From the NCBI GenBank assembly GCA_900129675.1, contig FSRD01000001.1, positions 6,189,501 through 6,253,500 on the forward strand: DNA of 64,000 nt, written 5' to 3'. The notes beneath the pieces are model-generated. The model did not search any database and was not told where the DNA came from. It saw only the letters and a list, made by a program, of their open reading frames with translations. Position 1 is the stretch's first letter. Each line of letters opens with the position of its first letter. Made by a program: the position numbers and the translations under genes. This document shows positions 29,132 through 36,859 of the stretch, piece after piece. The DNA comes from Bradyrhizobium erythrophlei. GTDB lineage: Bacteria; Pseudomonadota; Alphaproteobacteria; Rhizobiales; Xanthobacteraceae.

Positions 29132-30563
29132 GGCGCCGTCGCGGAGTTGGTAGGAATTAGGGTTGGCGTAGTCTCCGGGGTGATGAACCTCGAATCATCC
29201 GGCGTTGAAGCGCCGGACTGGAGACCACGCCATGAACAAGTCTATCACGACGCCTGAATCCTTGCAGCCTGCGACCGAGCTGGCTGTTGATCTTTTCGAC
29301 AACTGGTTTGACCCGATCGAGACCGAGGTGCGGGCTCGATCGCGGCAGTTCATCGAAGAACTGATCCGGAGCGAACTCGATGCTGCGCTGTCACGGCCGC
29401 GTTACGGACGCAGCCAGATGGCCGGCAATGAAGCAAAAGCTGGCGTCACGGGCCATCGCCACGGCAGCCGGAAGCGGTCGCTGACGGGCACGTTCGGGCC
29501 GATCGAGATCGCGGTGCCGCGGGCCCGGCTGACCACGTCCGAGGGCGGGACTGCGGAATGGAAGAGCCAAGCACTGCGGGCGTATCAGCGGCGCACGCTT
29601 GCCGCCGACGCGCTGATCGCGGGCAGCTATCTGGCCGGCACCAATACGCGGCGGGTGCGTCGCGCGCTGGCGGCCCTGTTCGGCGGGACGGTCGGCAAGG
29701 ACACGGTGAGCCGGACCTGGCGCAAGGTGAAGAGCGACTGGGACGCCTGGAACAGCCGTTCGCTGGCCGACGAGCCGATCGTACGACTGATCCTCGACGG
29801 CACCGTCGTGCGCGTCCGGCTCGACCGCAAGGCGACCTCGATCTCGCTGCTCGTGGTGCTTGGCGTGCGCGCCGATGGCCAAAAAGTGCTGCTCGCGATC
29901 AGGAGCATGGGCGGCGAGAGCGCCGAAGCCTGGCGCACGGTGCTCGGCGATCTCATCAAGCGCGGGCTCAGGCGTCCCGAGTTTCTCATCGTCGATGGCG
30001 CGCCGGGGCTCGACAAGGCCATTGCCGCGGTCTGGGACGGAGTGCTGGTGCAGCGCTGCACCGTCCACAAGCACAGAAACCTGCTCGCCCATGCCCCAGA
30101 GCGCCTGCATGAGGAGATCACCGCCGACTACAACGACATGATCTATGCGACGACCCCCGAGGAGATCGCAACTCGCCGCAAGGCCTTCATCCGCAAATGG
30201 CGGTTGAAGCATCGCGCCGTTGCCGACAGCCTGGAGGAAGCGGCAGATCGTTTGTTCACCTTCGCGCGCCTGCCGCCGAGCCAATGGCGCAGCCTCCGCA
30301 CGACCAATGCGATCGAGCGCCTGCACGAAGAATTCAAGCGGCGGATCAAAACCCAAACCGTGCTGCCGTCAGCAGACACCGCCGCGATGATGTTCTGGGC
30401 GCTGCTCGCCTCGGGACAGATCAGTATGCGAAAGGTCGATGGCTGGCAGACCCTCGCCACAAAACCCAGCGATCAACCGATTGACCTCGCCGCCTGAACC
30501 GATACTTTCATGTTACCCGGAGAATGCGCCTCAGCGAATCCCAACCACATTCCGGACGGCACC
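29132..30563 (+). mobile_element. Complete IS256-family insertion sequence, 1432 bp
   Basis: Bounded by CCTGATCT direct repeats. The ends form long imperfect inverted repeats. The left end begins GGCGCCGTCGCGGAGTTGGT and continues TAGTCTCCGGGGTGATGAA. The right end, read inward on the minus strand, begins GGTGCCGTCCGGAATGTGGT and continues ATTCTCCGGGTAACATGAA. Length, 8-bp duplication and transposase type all fit IS256. The intact ends and reading frame suggest recent insertion. Confidence 0.85.
29232..30497 (+). CDS. IS256-family transposase
   Basis: 421 residues from ATG 29232. Contains GHRHGSRKRSLTGTFGPIEIAVPRAR near the N-terminus, the first catalytic Asp in LILDGTVVRVRL, the second in FLIVDGAPGLDKAI, the conserved QRCTVHKHRNLL and the catalytic Glu in TTNAIERLHEEFKRR. 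The frame is intact and the full set of DDE residues is present, so the element may be active. Confidence 0.93.
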   Translation: MNKSITTPESLQPATELAVDLFDNWFDPIETEVRARSRQFIEELIRSELDAALSRPRYGRSQMAGNEAKAGVTGHRHGSRKRSLTGTFGPIEIAVPRARLTTSEGGTAEWKSQALRAYQRRTLAADALIAGSYLAGTNTRRVRRALAALFGGTVGKDTVSRTWRKVKSDWDAWNSRSLADEPIVRLILDGTVVRVRLDRKATSISLLVVLGVRADGQKVLLAIRSMGGESAEAWRTVLGDLIKRGLRRPEFLIVDGAPGLDKAIAAVWDGVLVQRCTVHKHRNLLAHAPERLHEEITADYNDMIYATTPEEIATRRKAFIRKWRLKHRAVADSLEEAADRLFTFARLPPSQWRSLRTTNAIERLHEEFKRRIKTQTVLPSADTAAMMFWALLASGQISMRKVDGWQTLATKPSDQPIDLAA

Positions 30564-30571
30564 CCTGATCT
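30564..30571. repeat. Right 8-bp target duplication of the IS256 element
   Basis: CCTGATCT, identical to 29124-29131. Confidence 0.85.
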
Positions 30572-31179
30572 TTGTTGGGCTGTCTCGTTTGGCGCCAAGT
30601 ACCCTCAATGCGCTAACGATTGTGAAGCCGGAGACGGTCCGTTGGCATCGTGCCGGGTTCAGATCGTACTGGCGCTGGAAATCACGACCTTGTTCCGGCC
30701 GACCGACAGTTGCGGTCGAGATACGACGGCTGATCCGCGAGATGAGCATTGCCAATCCTCTGTGGGGAGCGCCTCGGATCCATGGCGAGTTGCTTAAGCT
30801 CGGCGCCGATATCGGCCAGACCAGCGTGGCCAAGTACATGGTCAGGCGAAGACACCCGCCGTCCCAAGGCTGGAGAACCTTTATCCGCAATCATGCCGAC
30901 GGCATCGCGGCGATGGATATGTTCGTCGTGCCGACAATCTCGTTTCGCCTGCTCTATGGATTGCTGATCATGGGGCACGGCCGGCGACATATTCTGTGGT
31001 TTGGCGTCACAGCGCATCCAACCGCAGAATGGATCGCAAATCAGGTCACGGAAGCCTGCGGGTGGGAACAGGTTCCCCGCTATCTCATTCGTGACCGGGA
31101 CGGGGCCTATGGTGAGGTCTTTATCCGCAGACTCCGATCGATAGGCATTCGCGACCGGCCAACATCGCCGCGTTCCGAG

Positions 31180-31973
31180 TTGAGGGTTATATCGCAGGTG
31201 CGGCCGACTGGCTGGCGGACGATGCGCAACGGCTTCTAGCCTACTATTCCTCTACCTAGCCGGCCAGATCGGACCTGTGGGAGCGTCTGCCTCAAGCGAC
31301 CAACCCGAGCGGCTCGATCGTCCCGTCGCTTGCGGAGCCGACGTACGCTCCTCCGGCGGGTTGAGAAAGGCTCAATGGCTGCAAACTTGGGCCAAGCCCG
31401 CGATAGGATTGCGGTTGGTCTTGAGCTCCTGCGCTAGACGATCTTGGACCGCGTCTTAATCGGAACCAAATCAGGAAGGCTCGGCGTCTCGCTGATATCC
31501 CTGAAGCTTTCGTTCCGGCTAACCGTCCCACCGATGCCTGCGGCCAGCAAACCACCCACGCGGGAGGCAACGGACAAGCGACAAAGTACGAAGCCATAGC
31601 GATCGCAATCGTCAACAATCCTGATACCGATCAAGAAACACTGTGGCGAGTTCGATGTCTCTTATGCCGTGGTCTTTAAGGCACTGAACGAGTACGTCAA
31701 CGTCAGCAAAACGCTAACGCTGAAAAGGGAGAGAGCAGACGCACTACCGCTGCTCTCTCCAATCCCAGAGGGTCGACCGTGGGATTGGGCGAAGGGTGAA
31801 CCTCTGGTGCTCTCAGGGTGCAATGGGACCTACCCTGAGCATTCGTGAAGCTGCGTTCTTCTTTACCTTAGCCCCAAGAATTCTTCTTGGTTGGCAGCAG
31901 CAACGGAAGTCCGGAGCAATACATTTTGCGAGTTCGTCATGCTAAGCCGACGTGACCATTGCAGACTTCGATC
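31180..31973. other. Decayed region after the integrase
   Basis: No complete gene. A plus-strand frame without a start (about 31640-31848) runs through the hairpin cluster described separately. The rest looks like mixed debris. Confidence 0.45.
31728..31840. ncRNA. Three tandem perfect hairpins, candidate structured RNA
   Basis: Hairpin 1 is GGAGAGAGCAG (31728-31738) with CTGCTCTCTCC (31750-31760), an 11-bp stem. Hairpin 2 is CCAATCCCA (31759-31767) with TGGGATTGG (31780-31788), 9 bp, with a GGTCGACC loop core. Hairpin 3 is CTCAGGGT (31812-31819) with ACCCTGAG (31832-31839), 8 bp. No T-run follows closely. No known RNA family is recognised. It could also be the remains of a mobile element's structured end. 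Confidence 0.35.
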
Positions 31974-32441
31974 TCATCTGAGATGCCTTGCGATCATGCC
32001 ATCGACTGAGATCACGCCCGGCCCGCGGGTCATGAGTATGAGGAAGCACGCTGCCCAAGTGCCGTGAGTAGGCCACGCATCCGGATACACGAAGATTTCG
32101 ATGATCAACGTCATGATCAGAAGCGCCGATGCAGCGAACCGCGTAGCCAATCCTATTACGAGCAGAATGGGAAAGAAGTGCTCCGCCGTAGCCGCCAGAT
32201 AGGCTGCGACCGTGGGGTCAACTAGGGGCAGCTGGTACTCATTGCGAAATAACTCGATCGCGGAGGCGGAGATATGCCAGCCGTCGAGCTTGGTCTGGCC
32301 CGACTGCCAGAACACGCCGCCGACTGAAATACGGGTAATTAACGCAATCAGTGCGTACGGTATGCTTGCCATCAGAGCTTGGAGCTGTCGGCCAAACCCG
32401 ACAGCAGCGGAAAACAGTGAGCCACGTTGCTTAGCAGTCAT
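31974..32441 (-). CDS. DoxX-family membrane protein
   Basis: 155 residues from ATG 32441 (AAGGGAT upstream; an upstream in-frame ATG at 32480 lacks one). Four membrane spans: ALIALITRISVGGVFWQSGQTKLDGW, AAYLAATAEHFFPILLVIGLA, FAASALLIMTLIIEIFVYPD and TWAACFLILMTRGPGVIS. DoxX proteins are regularly found with DUF2282, DUF692 and DUF2063 genes (in Caulobacter as the fourth gene of the gold/copper-induced operon), which is the context here. Its biochemical role is not settled; membrane redox or quinone-linked functions have been proposed. Confidence 0.85.
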   Translation of the reverse strand: MTAKQRGSLFSAAVGFGRQLQALMASIPYALIALITRISVGGVFWQSGQTKLDGWHISASAIELFRNEYQLPLVDPTVAAYLAATAEHFFPILLVIGLATRFAASALLIMTLIIEIFVYPDAWPTHGTWAACFLILMTRGPGVISVDGMIARHLR

Positions 32442-32694
32442 TGCCGGCCATCCCTTCTCATGCACGCCACTGGTCGGCATGCCAGCGGCTGGTCTGCCAC
32501 AAGGAAAAATCGCAAGAGCACGCCAGCAAAGCGATGGCCGTCCGGCAGATTTGGCAATAACGCGGTCACTCTAGCTGTTGCAGGAATTCGAACGAGACAA
32601 TCCATCTGAGAGGCCTTACATCCACGCGGCGCCGAAGCAATCCCAACCAAACCCAGTAGAGGCGCGCACATGAGGTGCACGCCTCCTGCAGGAA

Positions 32695-32979
32695 TCAGGA
32701 TTTGATTGTCAAGGAGCCGACCCCTTTCGGCGTTTGAATGGTCGTGCAAGTGCCCTTCGGCACGTACTTCCACGCATTTCCTTGGTAGTCGGCCTTTGAC
32801 GTGCCAGCGCACGTGGTGCCTGGACCCGCGGCACAATCGTTTTTTCCCGCAAGCGACACGCCGTAGCATTTTTCTGAGTCCGCCTGCGCGGACTGCGCCG
32901 AGGCCGATACGGCCGCCAGCGCGAGTGCGGTCGCGAACGAGCCAGCGAGCGTCGCTGCAGTGAGAGAGGCCTTGACCAT
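32695..32979 (-). CDS. bufA1: DUF2282 bufferin-type RiPP precursor
   Basis: 94 residues from ATG 32979 (AAAGGAC upstream). Residues 1-28 are a signal peptide (TLAGSFATALALAAVSASAQS). The mature part has four cysteines in the order EKCYG, KNDCAAG, TTCAG and GTCTT, with the conserved KADYQGNAWKYVPKGTC block. That is the DUF2282 signature. In Caulobacter, proteins of this family (bufferins) have cysteines converted to thiooxazoles by an MNIO enzyme and then bind copper in the periplasm. The matching maturase genes lie 1.1 kb away on the other strand (34121 and 34992). Function here is inferred from the family. Confidence 0.87.
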   Translation of the reverse strand: MVKASLTAATLAGSFATALALAAVSASAQSAQADSEKCYGVSLAGKNDCAAGPGTTCAGTSKADYQGNAWKYVPKGTCTTIQTPKGVGSLTIKS

Positions 32980-33117
32980 GTGTAGTGTCCTTTCGCTAGG
33001 ATGATGCAGGTAGACTTCCAATGTGTTCCAACGCAATCGGACCCCCGAGCGCGTCAGCTGTGTTCCAGTATTCGCGATATGACTTAGTCAGGTTACGCCG
33101 AGCTTGCGCGAGTGCCG

Positions 33118-33783
33118 TCACAACGACGTGACCCAGCCGTGTTGGAGTTGATGTCCGTATTTCAACCGAAGCGTCGCCATGGCGCGGTGGACAGAGACCT
33201 TCAATGCGTCGATGCTCGAGCCACTCGCCTCCGCAGCTTCCTTCAACGACATCTCACGCAACTTCAGCAACTGGATGGCCGTTCGCTGATGGGGAGGCAA
33301 ACACTCGATTGCGCGCTTCAGCCCTTCCGGATTTCCGTAGGACTCAGCTTCCATATTCGGTTCGGCAAATGTGACGGACAACTCTTCAAGCTCGTTTTGG
33401 CGAGCGGCTTGGCGGTGATACCGGCGGGCCGCATCAGCCAGCCGATGCCGTGTAATGGCCATTAGCCAAGGCATGAAAGGACGCTCTGGATCATAGGTGT
33501 CGCGTACCGAGTGTAGAGACAGGAGTATTTCCTGTACGAGGTCCTCTATGTCGGCTGCCTGAAGGAATTTGCGCTGCTTCGAGATAATCTGTCCTAACCG
33601 AGGCCTGATTGCTCCCAGCAGTTCAGCATAGGCACGAGCGTCCCCAACCTGCGCGGACCGCATTAGGCCTCTAAGCTGCGGATCTTGCAGCCCTAGTCTC
33701 TTCGCTGCTCGTCCGGGAATCGAGGCGTCGCCATCCGTCTTCAGTTCGGGAGGGGAAGCAAAAGCGAGACTGGTGGCAAGCAT
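33118..33783 (-). CDS. ECF sigma factor (SigF-like, bufferin-linked)
   Basis: 221 residues. A long N-terminal extension precedes region 2 (DIEDLVQEILLSLHSVRDTYDPERPFMPWLMAITRHRLADAARR), and region 4 follows (LPPHQRTAIQLLKLREMSLKEAAEASGSSIDALKVSVHRAMATLR). The region 2 motif with PERPFMPWLMAI is the type seen in sigma factors that control DUF2282-DUF692-DUF2063-DoxX genes. Its usual neighbour, the DUF1109 membrane anti-sigma (NrsF), is missing at this locus. The gene is preceded by cassette copy D, so its synthesis is probably regulated like the small exported proteins. Confidence 0.88.
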   Translation of the reverse strand: MLATSLAFASPPELKTDGDASIPGRAAKRLGLQDPQLRGLMRSAQVGDARAYAELLGAIRPRLGQIISKQRKFLQAADIEDLVQEILLSLHSVRDTYDPERPFMPWLMAITRHRLADAARRYHRQAARQNELEELSVTFAEPNMEAESYGNPEGLKRAIECLPPHQRTAIQLLKLREMSLKEAAEASGSSIDALKVSVHRAMATLRLKYGHQLQHGWVTSL

Positions 33784-33897
33784 GGCAACACTCCTTGCGG
33801 GAGGCTCTGGGCAAGCAACTCCGCTTTGGCGTTACCTAACTCTTTGAGGTAAGGGGCTTAATGTCCGCGCGGATCAAACACATGCTCATTCGTCTCA
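33784..33897 (-). promoter_or_regulatory. Upstream cassette copy D (sigma factor gene)
   Basis: On the minus strand: TGAGACGAATGAGCAT at 33897-33882, then GTGTTTGATCC and GGACATTAAG, then the leader GGAGTTGCTTGCCCAGAGCC with CAAGGAGTGTTGCC directly before the ATG at 33783. The distance from element to ATG is 114 bases. Confidence 0.7.
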
Positions 33898-34120
33898 TCG
33901 GGCGCGTTGGGTTGGCACCGCGTGGTGGTCCGAGACGAAAACATACGTAAGTCCGTTTCCCGCTCTCCCGGCGTAACCTTTTGGCTCGAGCCGACGAAGA
34001 TACACGACGGTCTCGAGAGGTTTCAGCGCGAACTCGAAAGAAACGGATCGGTCGAAGCTCCCCGGAAGCTTCATTGGCTCGGAATAGGACACGTCCGGTC
34101 GGCGGAGGCGAGTAGGATTC

Positions 34121-35005
34121 ATGTCACGGCAGCTTGGTACCTCGGACTACATTCTGCCCCGCGTCGGTGTCGGCCTCAAACCGGAACATTACGAAACCAT
34201 CCTCAAGACGCGCCCCCCCCGAATCGGCTTCTTCGAGATCCATGCCGAGAACTACATGGGGGCGGGGGGGCCTCCTCACCGCTATCTCAGCGAAATACGG
34301 CGCCACTACCCGTTGTCCCTGCATGGCGTCGGCCTCTCGATAGGCGGTGCCGGTCCCCTCAATCGCGAGCACCTGGGAAGGCTCGCGCTGCTCGTGGAGC
34401 GTTACACACCAGGCCTGTTCTCCGAGCACCTCGCCTGGTCCACGCACGAGTCGTCGTTCTTCAATGACCTTCTACCTGTACCGTACACGGCGGAAGCTCT
34501 TGATCGCGCGTGCGAGCACATCGACCAGGTACAGGAGGCGCTCGGACGTCAGATGCTGCTGGAGAATCCGTCGACGTATCTGAGCTTTGCCGAGAGCACG
34601 TATTCAGAGATTGATTTTATAGCCGAAGTGGTGCGCCGCACGGGATGCGGCCTCTTACTCGACGTCAATAACGTCTACGTCTCGTCGGTCAATCAGGAGT
34701 GGGACGCGAGGAGCTATATCGACCATTACCCACTGACGCATGTCCGAGAGATTCACCTGGCCGGCCACGCAAGGCAGACCGATGAAGAGGGGCGGCCGCT
34801 ATTGATTGATACCCATGACCGGCCGGTGGACGAAATCGTCTGGGCGCTGTTTGCCCATGCAATCGAGCGGCTCGGTCCCACGCCTACCTTGATTGAGTGG
34901 GATACAAACGTTCCTGAATGGCAAGATCTCGAAGCTGAGGTTGAGCGCGCAGAGGCGATCATTAGCACGTCATACGGTAGGGAGTATCGCCGTGCGGTTG
35001 GCTGA
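34121..35005 (+). CDS. bufB: DUF692 multinuclear iron oxidative enzyme (bufferin maturase)
   Basis: 294 residues with the TIM-barrel DUF692/MNIO signature: PRVGVGLKPEHYETIL, FFEIHAENYM, the His in SLHGVGLSIGG, ENPSTYLSF, LLLDVNNVYVSS, HVREIHLAGHAR and TLIEWDTNVP. The His, Glu, Asp and Asn residues in these blocks bind the two or three iron ions. The enzyme oxidises cysteines of the RiPP precursor to thiooxazoles. ATG 34121 has AGGATT upstream. It overlaps the DUF2063 partner by 14 bases. It is divergent from the sigma factor and precursor genes. Confidence 0.9.
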   Translation: MSRQLGTSDYILPRVGVGLKPEHYETILKTRPPRIGFFEIHAENYMGAGGPPHRYLSEIRRHYPLSLHGVGLSIGGAGPLNREHLGRLALLVERYTPGLFSEHLAWSTHESSFFNDLLPVPYTAEALDRACEHIDQVQEALGRQMLLENPSTYLSFAESTYSEIDFIAEVVRRTGCGLLLDVNNVYVSSVNQEWDARSYIDHYPLTHVREIHLAGHARQTDEEGRPLLIDTHDRPVDEIVWALFAHAIERLGPTPTLIEWDTNVPEWQDLEAEVERAEAIISTSYGREYRRAVG

Positions 35006-35774
35006 CCGACAGTATGATTTTTCCGCGGCGGTGATCAATCCGGAGGCCGAGATGCCGCCTGGTCTGTTAGGCCCCAGTCGCGAGCCGAGCCGGAAACGAT
35101 TTGCGGTTTACCGAAACAATGTCATAGTCGGGTTGATCGAGGCGCTCCGAGCCCACTTTCCGGCGACGTGCCGTATTGTTGGTGATGAGTTCTTCTGGGC
35201 CATGGCTCGGGATTACGTGCTCTTGGAGCCGCCGACCTCTCCGATTCTTGTCCATTATGGCGATCGCTTTCCCGACTTCATTGCGCAGTTCGAGCCGGCC
35301 GGTACCTTGCCGTACCTGGCGGACGTCGCTCGCATCGAGCGCGCATGGACCGAAGCCTATCACGCTCCCGACCAGCAAGCCCTCGGTGCAGATGGGCTTG
35401 CCGGAACCCCAAGCTATCAAATCTCCGACCTCTGTCTAATGCTGCATCCGTCGCTGCGCATCGTCCGCTCACGATTCCCGTCCGTCAGGATATGGCGAAT
35501 GAATGTCGGAGATGGCTTACCCTCGCCCGTCGATCTCGAATCGGGCGTAGAGGATGCGTTGGTCGTGCGACCGAACGGAAATGTAGACGTCCGCTCGCTT
35601 CCCCCGGGCGTTGCGAGCTTCGTTAGTTCCCTTGCAGAAGGGAAGACGCTCATGAGGGCGACAGAGGCTGCTTTGAACGAATCGTGCTCTTTCGAGCTGT
35701 CGTCCAATCTCGCAGTACTTATCGCGGCAGGCGTCTTTGTCGGATATCGATTCGCGGCGGATGCTACCCGATAA
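34992..35774 (+). CDS. bufC: DUF2063 bufferin partner protein
   Basis: 260 residues from GTG 34992, which lies inside the end of the DUF692 gene with GGGAG 7 bases upstream. The N-terminal DUF2063 domain has RFAVYRNNVIVGLIEALRAHFPATCRIVGDEFFWAMARDYV and PYLADVARIERAWTEAYHA. The C-terminal half is a winged-helix-like domain. In bufferin and other MNIO systems this protein brings the precursor to the enzyme. Translational coupling supports a 1:1 complex. Confidence 0.88.
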   Translation: MRLADRQYDFSAAVINPEAEMPPGLLGPSREPSRKRFAVYRNNVIVGLIEALRAHFPATCRIVGDEFFWAMARDYVLLEPPTSPILVHYGDRFPDFIAQFEPAGTLPYLADVARIERAWTEAYHAPDQQALGADGLAGTPSYQISDLCLMLHPSLRIVRSRFPSVRIWRMNVGDGLPSPVDLESGVEDALVVRPNGNVDVRSLPPGVASFVSSLAEGKTLMRATEAALNESCSFELSSNLAVLIAAGVFVGYRFAADATR

Positions 35775-35985
35775 CTTGATCCGATCGTCTTCGACTTTCA
35801 CCCAGTCGTCAGCTGGATGCCTGGGCGTCATCGTGACGGAAGTGACCGGATAGGTACACCCGGACATCAAACGCTCGTGAACACGCGTAACCTCCGGCGT
35901 GCCGAGAAACGAATGAGTCTTTGCCTTCGACTGGGCGCGACTGCCCCGTCACTGTTGGGCTTCATGGAGATAAAGGAAAGTGCGA

Positions 35986-36501
35986 ATGTCAAAGTCGTCG
36001 AAACGAACCTCTGGTCGTCTCGCGTCCATCATGGTCGCGGTCTCGGTGATAACTCTGTCGCTACTGAATGGCGGCGGGGCGTATGCTTACGACGAAACGT
36101 CTCACAGCGCGCAAAACGTCGACACCAAAGGCGTGGGACTTCACGGTTACGATCCGGTTGCCTACTTCACTGTGGGCAAACCCACGGCAGGGTCGGAGAA
36201 ATTTGAAGCGACGTATGAGGGCGTTCGCTATCGGTTTTCGAATGCCGCGAACCGCGAGGCGTTCACCAAAGAGCCAGCCAAGTATGCGCCGGCGTACGGC
36301 GGCTTTTGTGCCATGGGCGCCTCGCTCGGCAAGAAGTTCGACGGCGACCCGAATTACTGGAAAATCGTCAACGGCAAGCTCTATGTGAATGTCAACGCGG
36401 ACGTGGACAAGGCTTGGAAGGAGGATCCTGCCGCCAACATTTCAAAGGGCAATCAGAACTGGCCTGAAATTAAGGACAAGACCCCGAAAGATCTGTTGTG
36501 A
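35986..36501 (+). CDS. Exported YHS-domain protein
   Basis: 171 residues from ATG 35986 (AAGGAAAG upstream). Residues 1-36 contain a signal peptide (LASIMVAVSVITLSLLNGGGAYA). The YHS-type core is GVGLHGYDPVAYFTVGKPTAG, YRFSNAANREAFTKEPAKYAPAYGGFCAMG and ends NYWKIVNGKLYVNVNADV. YHS domains are associated with metal handling. This secreted form is frequent in proteobacteria and is usually annotated only by domain. It follows the bufferin maturation genes by about 210 bases and fits a metal/thiol stress region. Confidence 0.82.
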   Translation: MSKSSKRTSGRLASIMVAVSVITLSLLNGGGAYAYDETSHSAQNVDTKGVGLHGYDPVAYFTVGKPTAGSEKFEATYEGVRYRFSNAANREAFTKEPAKYAPAYGGFCAMGASLGKKFDGDPNYWKIVNGKLYVNVNADVDKAWKEDPAANISKGNQNWPEIKDKTPKDLL

Positions 36502-36513
36502 ACTTCGTGCCGT

Positions 36514-36535
36514 GCCCCTGCCGCCAGGCAGGGGC
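36514..36535 (+). terminator. Hairpin after the YHS gene
   Basis: GCCCCTGCC-GCCA-GGCAGGGGC, a perfect 9-bp stem 12 bases after the stop codon. The following T-run is weak (GCGGCAGCGCCTTTC). Confidence 0.5.
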
Positions 36536-36859
36536 GCGGCAGCGCCTTTCTGCGTTTCCGATATGAACGGTTCAAAACAGACCGCGCATGCCGTGGGCGG
36601 TGATTTGCTTGAATATCTCGTCGCGCCCCAGCGAGTCCCGTTATGAATAGCATCGATGGCGCGATCCACCGGAGACCGTCGAAGTGGACTGCTGCGCGAG
36701 GATCGCATTGGCAGGGGAAGTGCGATTGCCGAGCCCCAAATCAAGCTTACGTCGCCCACGTGGGCGAGTGTGGTTCAGCCGGTGGCTGAGCAGATACTGG
36801 ATGCTCGATCCCGCCATATGCGTGTCGGCATAGACGATCTTATCAAATTTGGAGTGCTC

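Larger units (their letters stand above)
28972..31179 (+). pseudogene. Integrase-core transposase split by an IS256 element and truncated
   Basis: The N-terminal piece (28972-29131) reads SRASLGAEILVLRHQLNIQRR and LTLSAMDRLI. Removing the IS256 element and one target copy restores DRLIFVGLSRLAPSTLNAL in the same frame from 30564. The piece continues VKPETVRWHRAGFRSYWRWKS, IREMSIANPLWGAPRIHGELL, FVVPTISFRLLYGLLIM and RYLIRDRDGAYGEVFIRRL, then RDRPTSPRS, where homology ends near 31179. The DDE core (D in MDMFVVPT, D in RDRDGAYG) lacks its final Glu region. This is the IS481/integrase-type family often annotated as integrase catalytic region in rhizobia. Confidence 0.8.

Noticed and set aside
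29391..30356. Long open frame antisense to the IS256 transposase (321 codons)
   Set aside because: It mirrors the codon pattern of the transposase, has no ribosome binding site and no domain resemblance.
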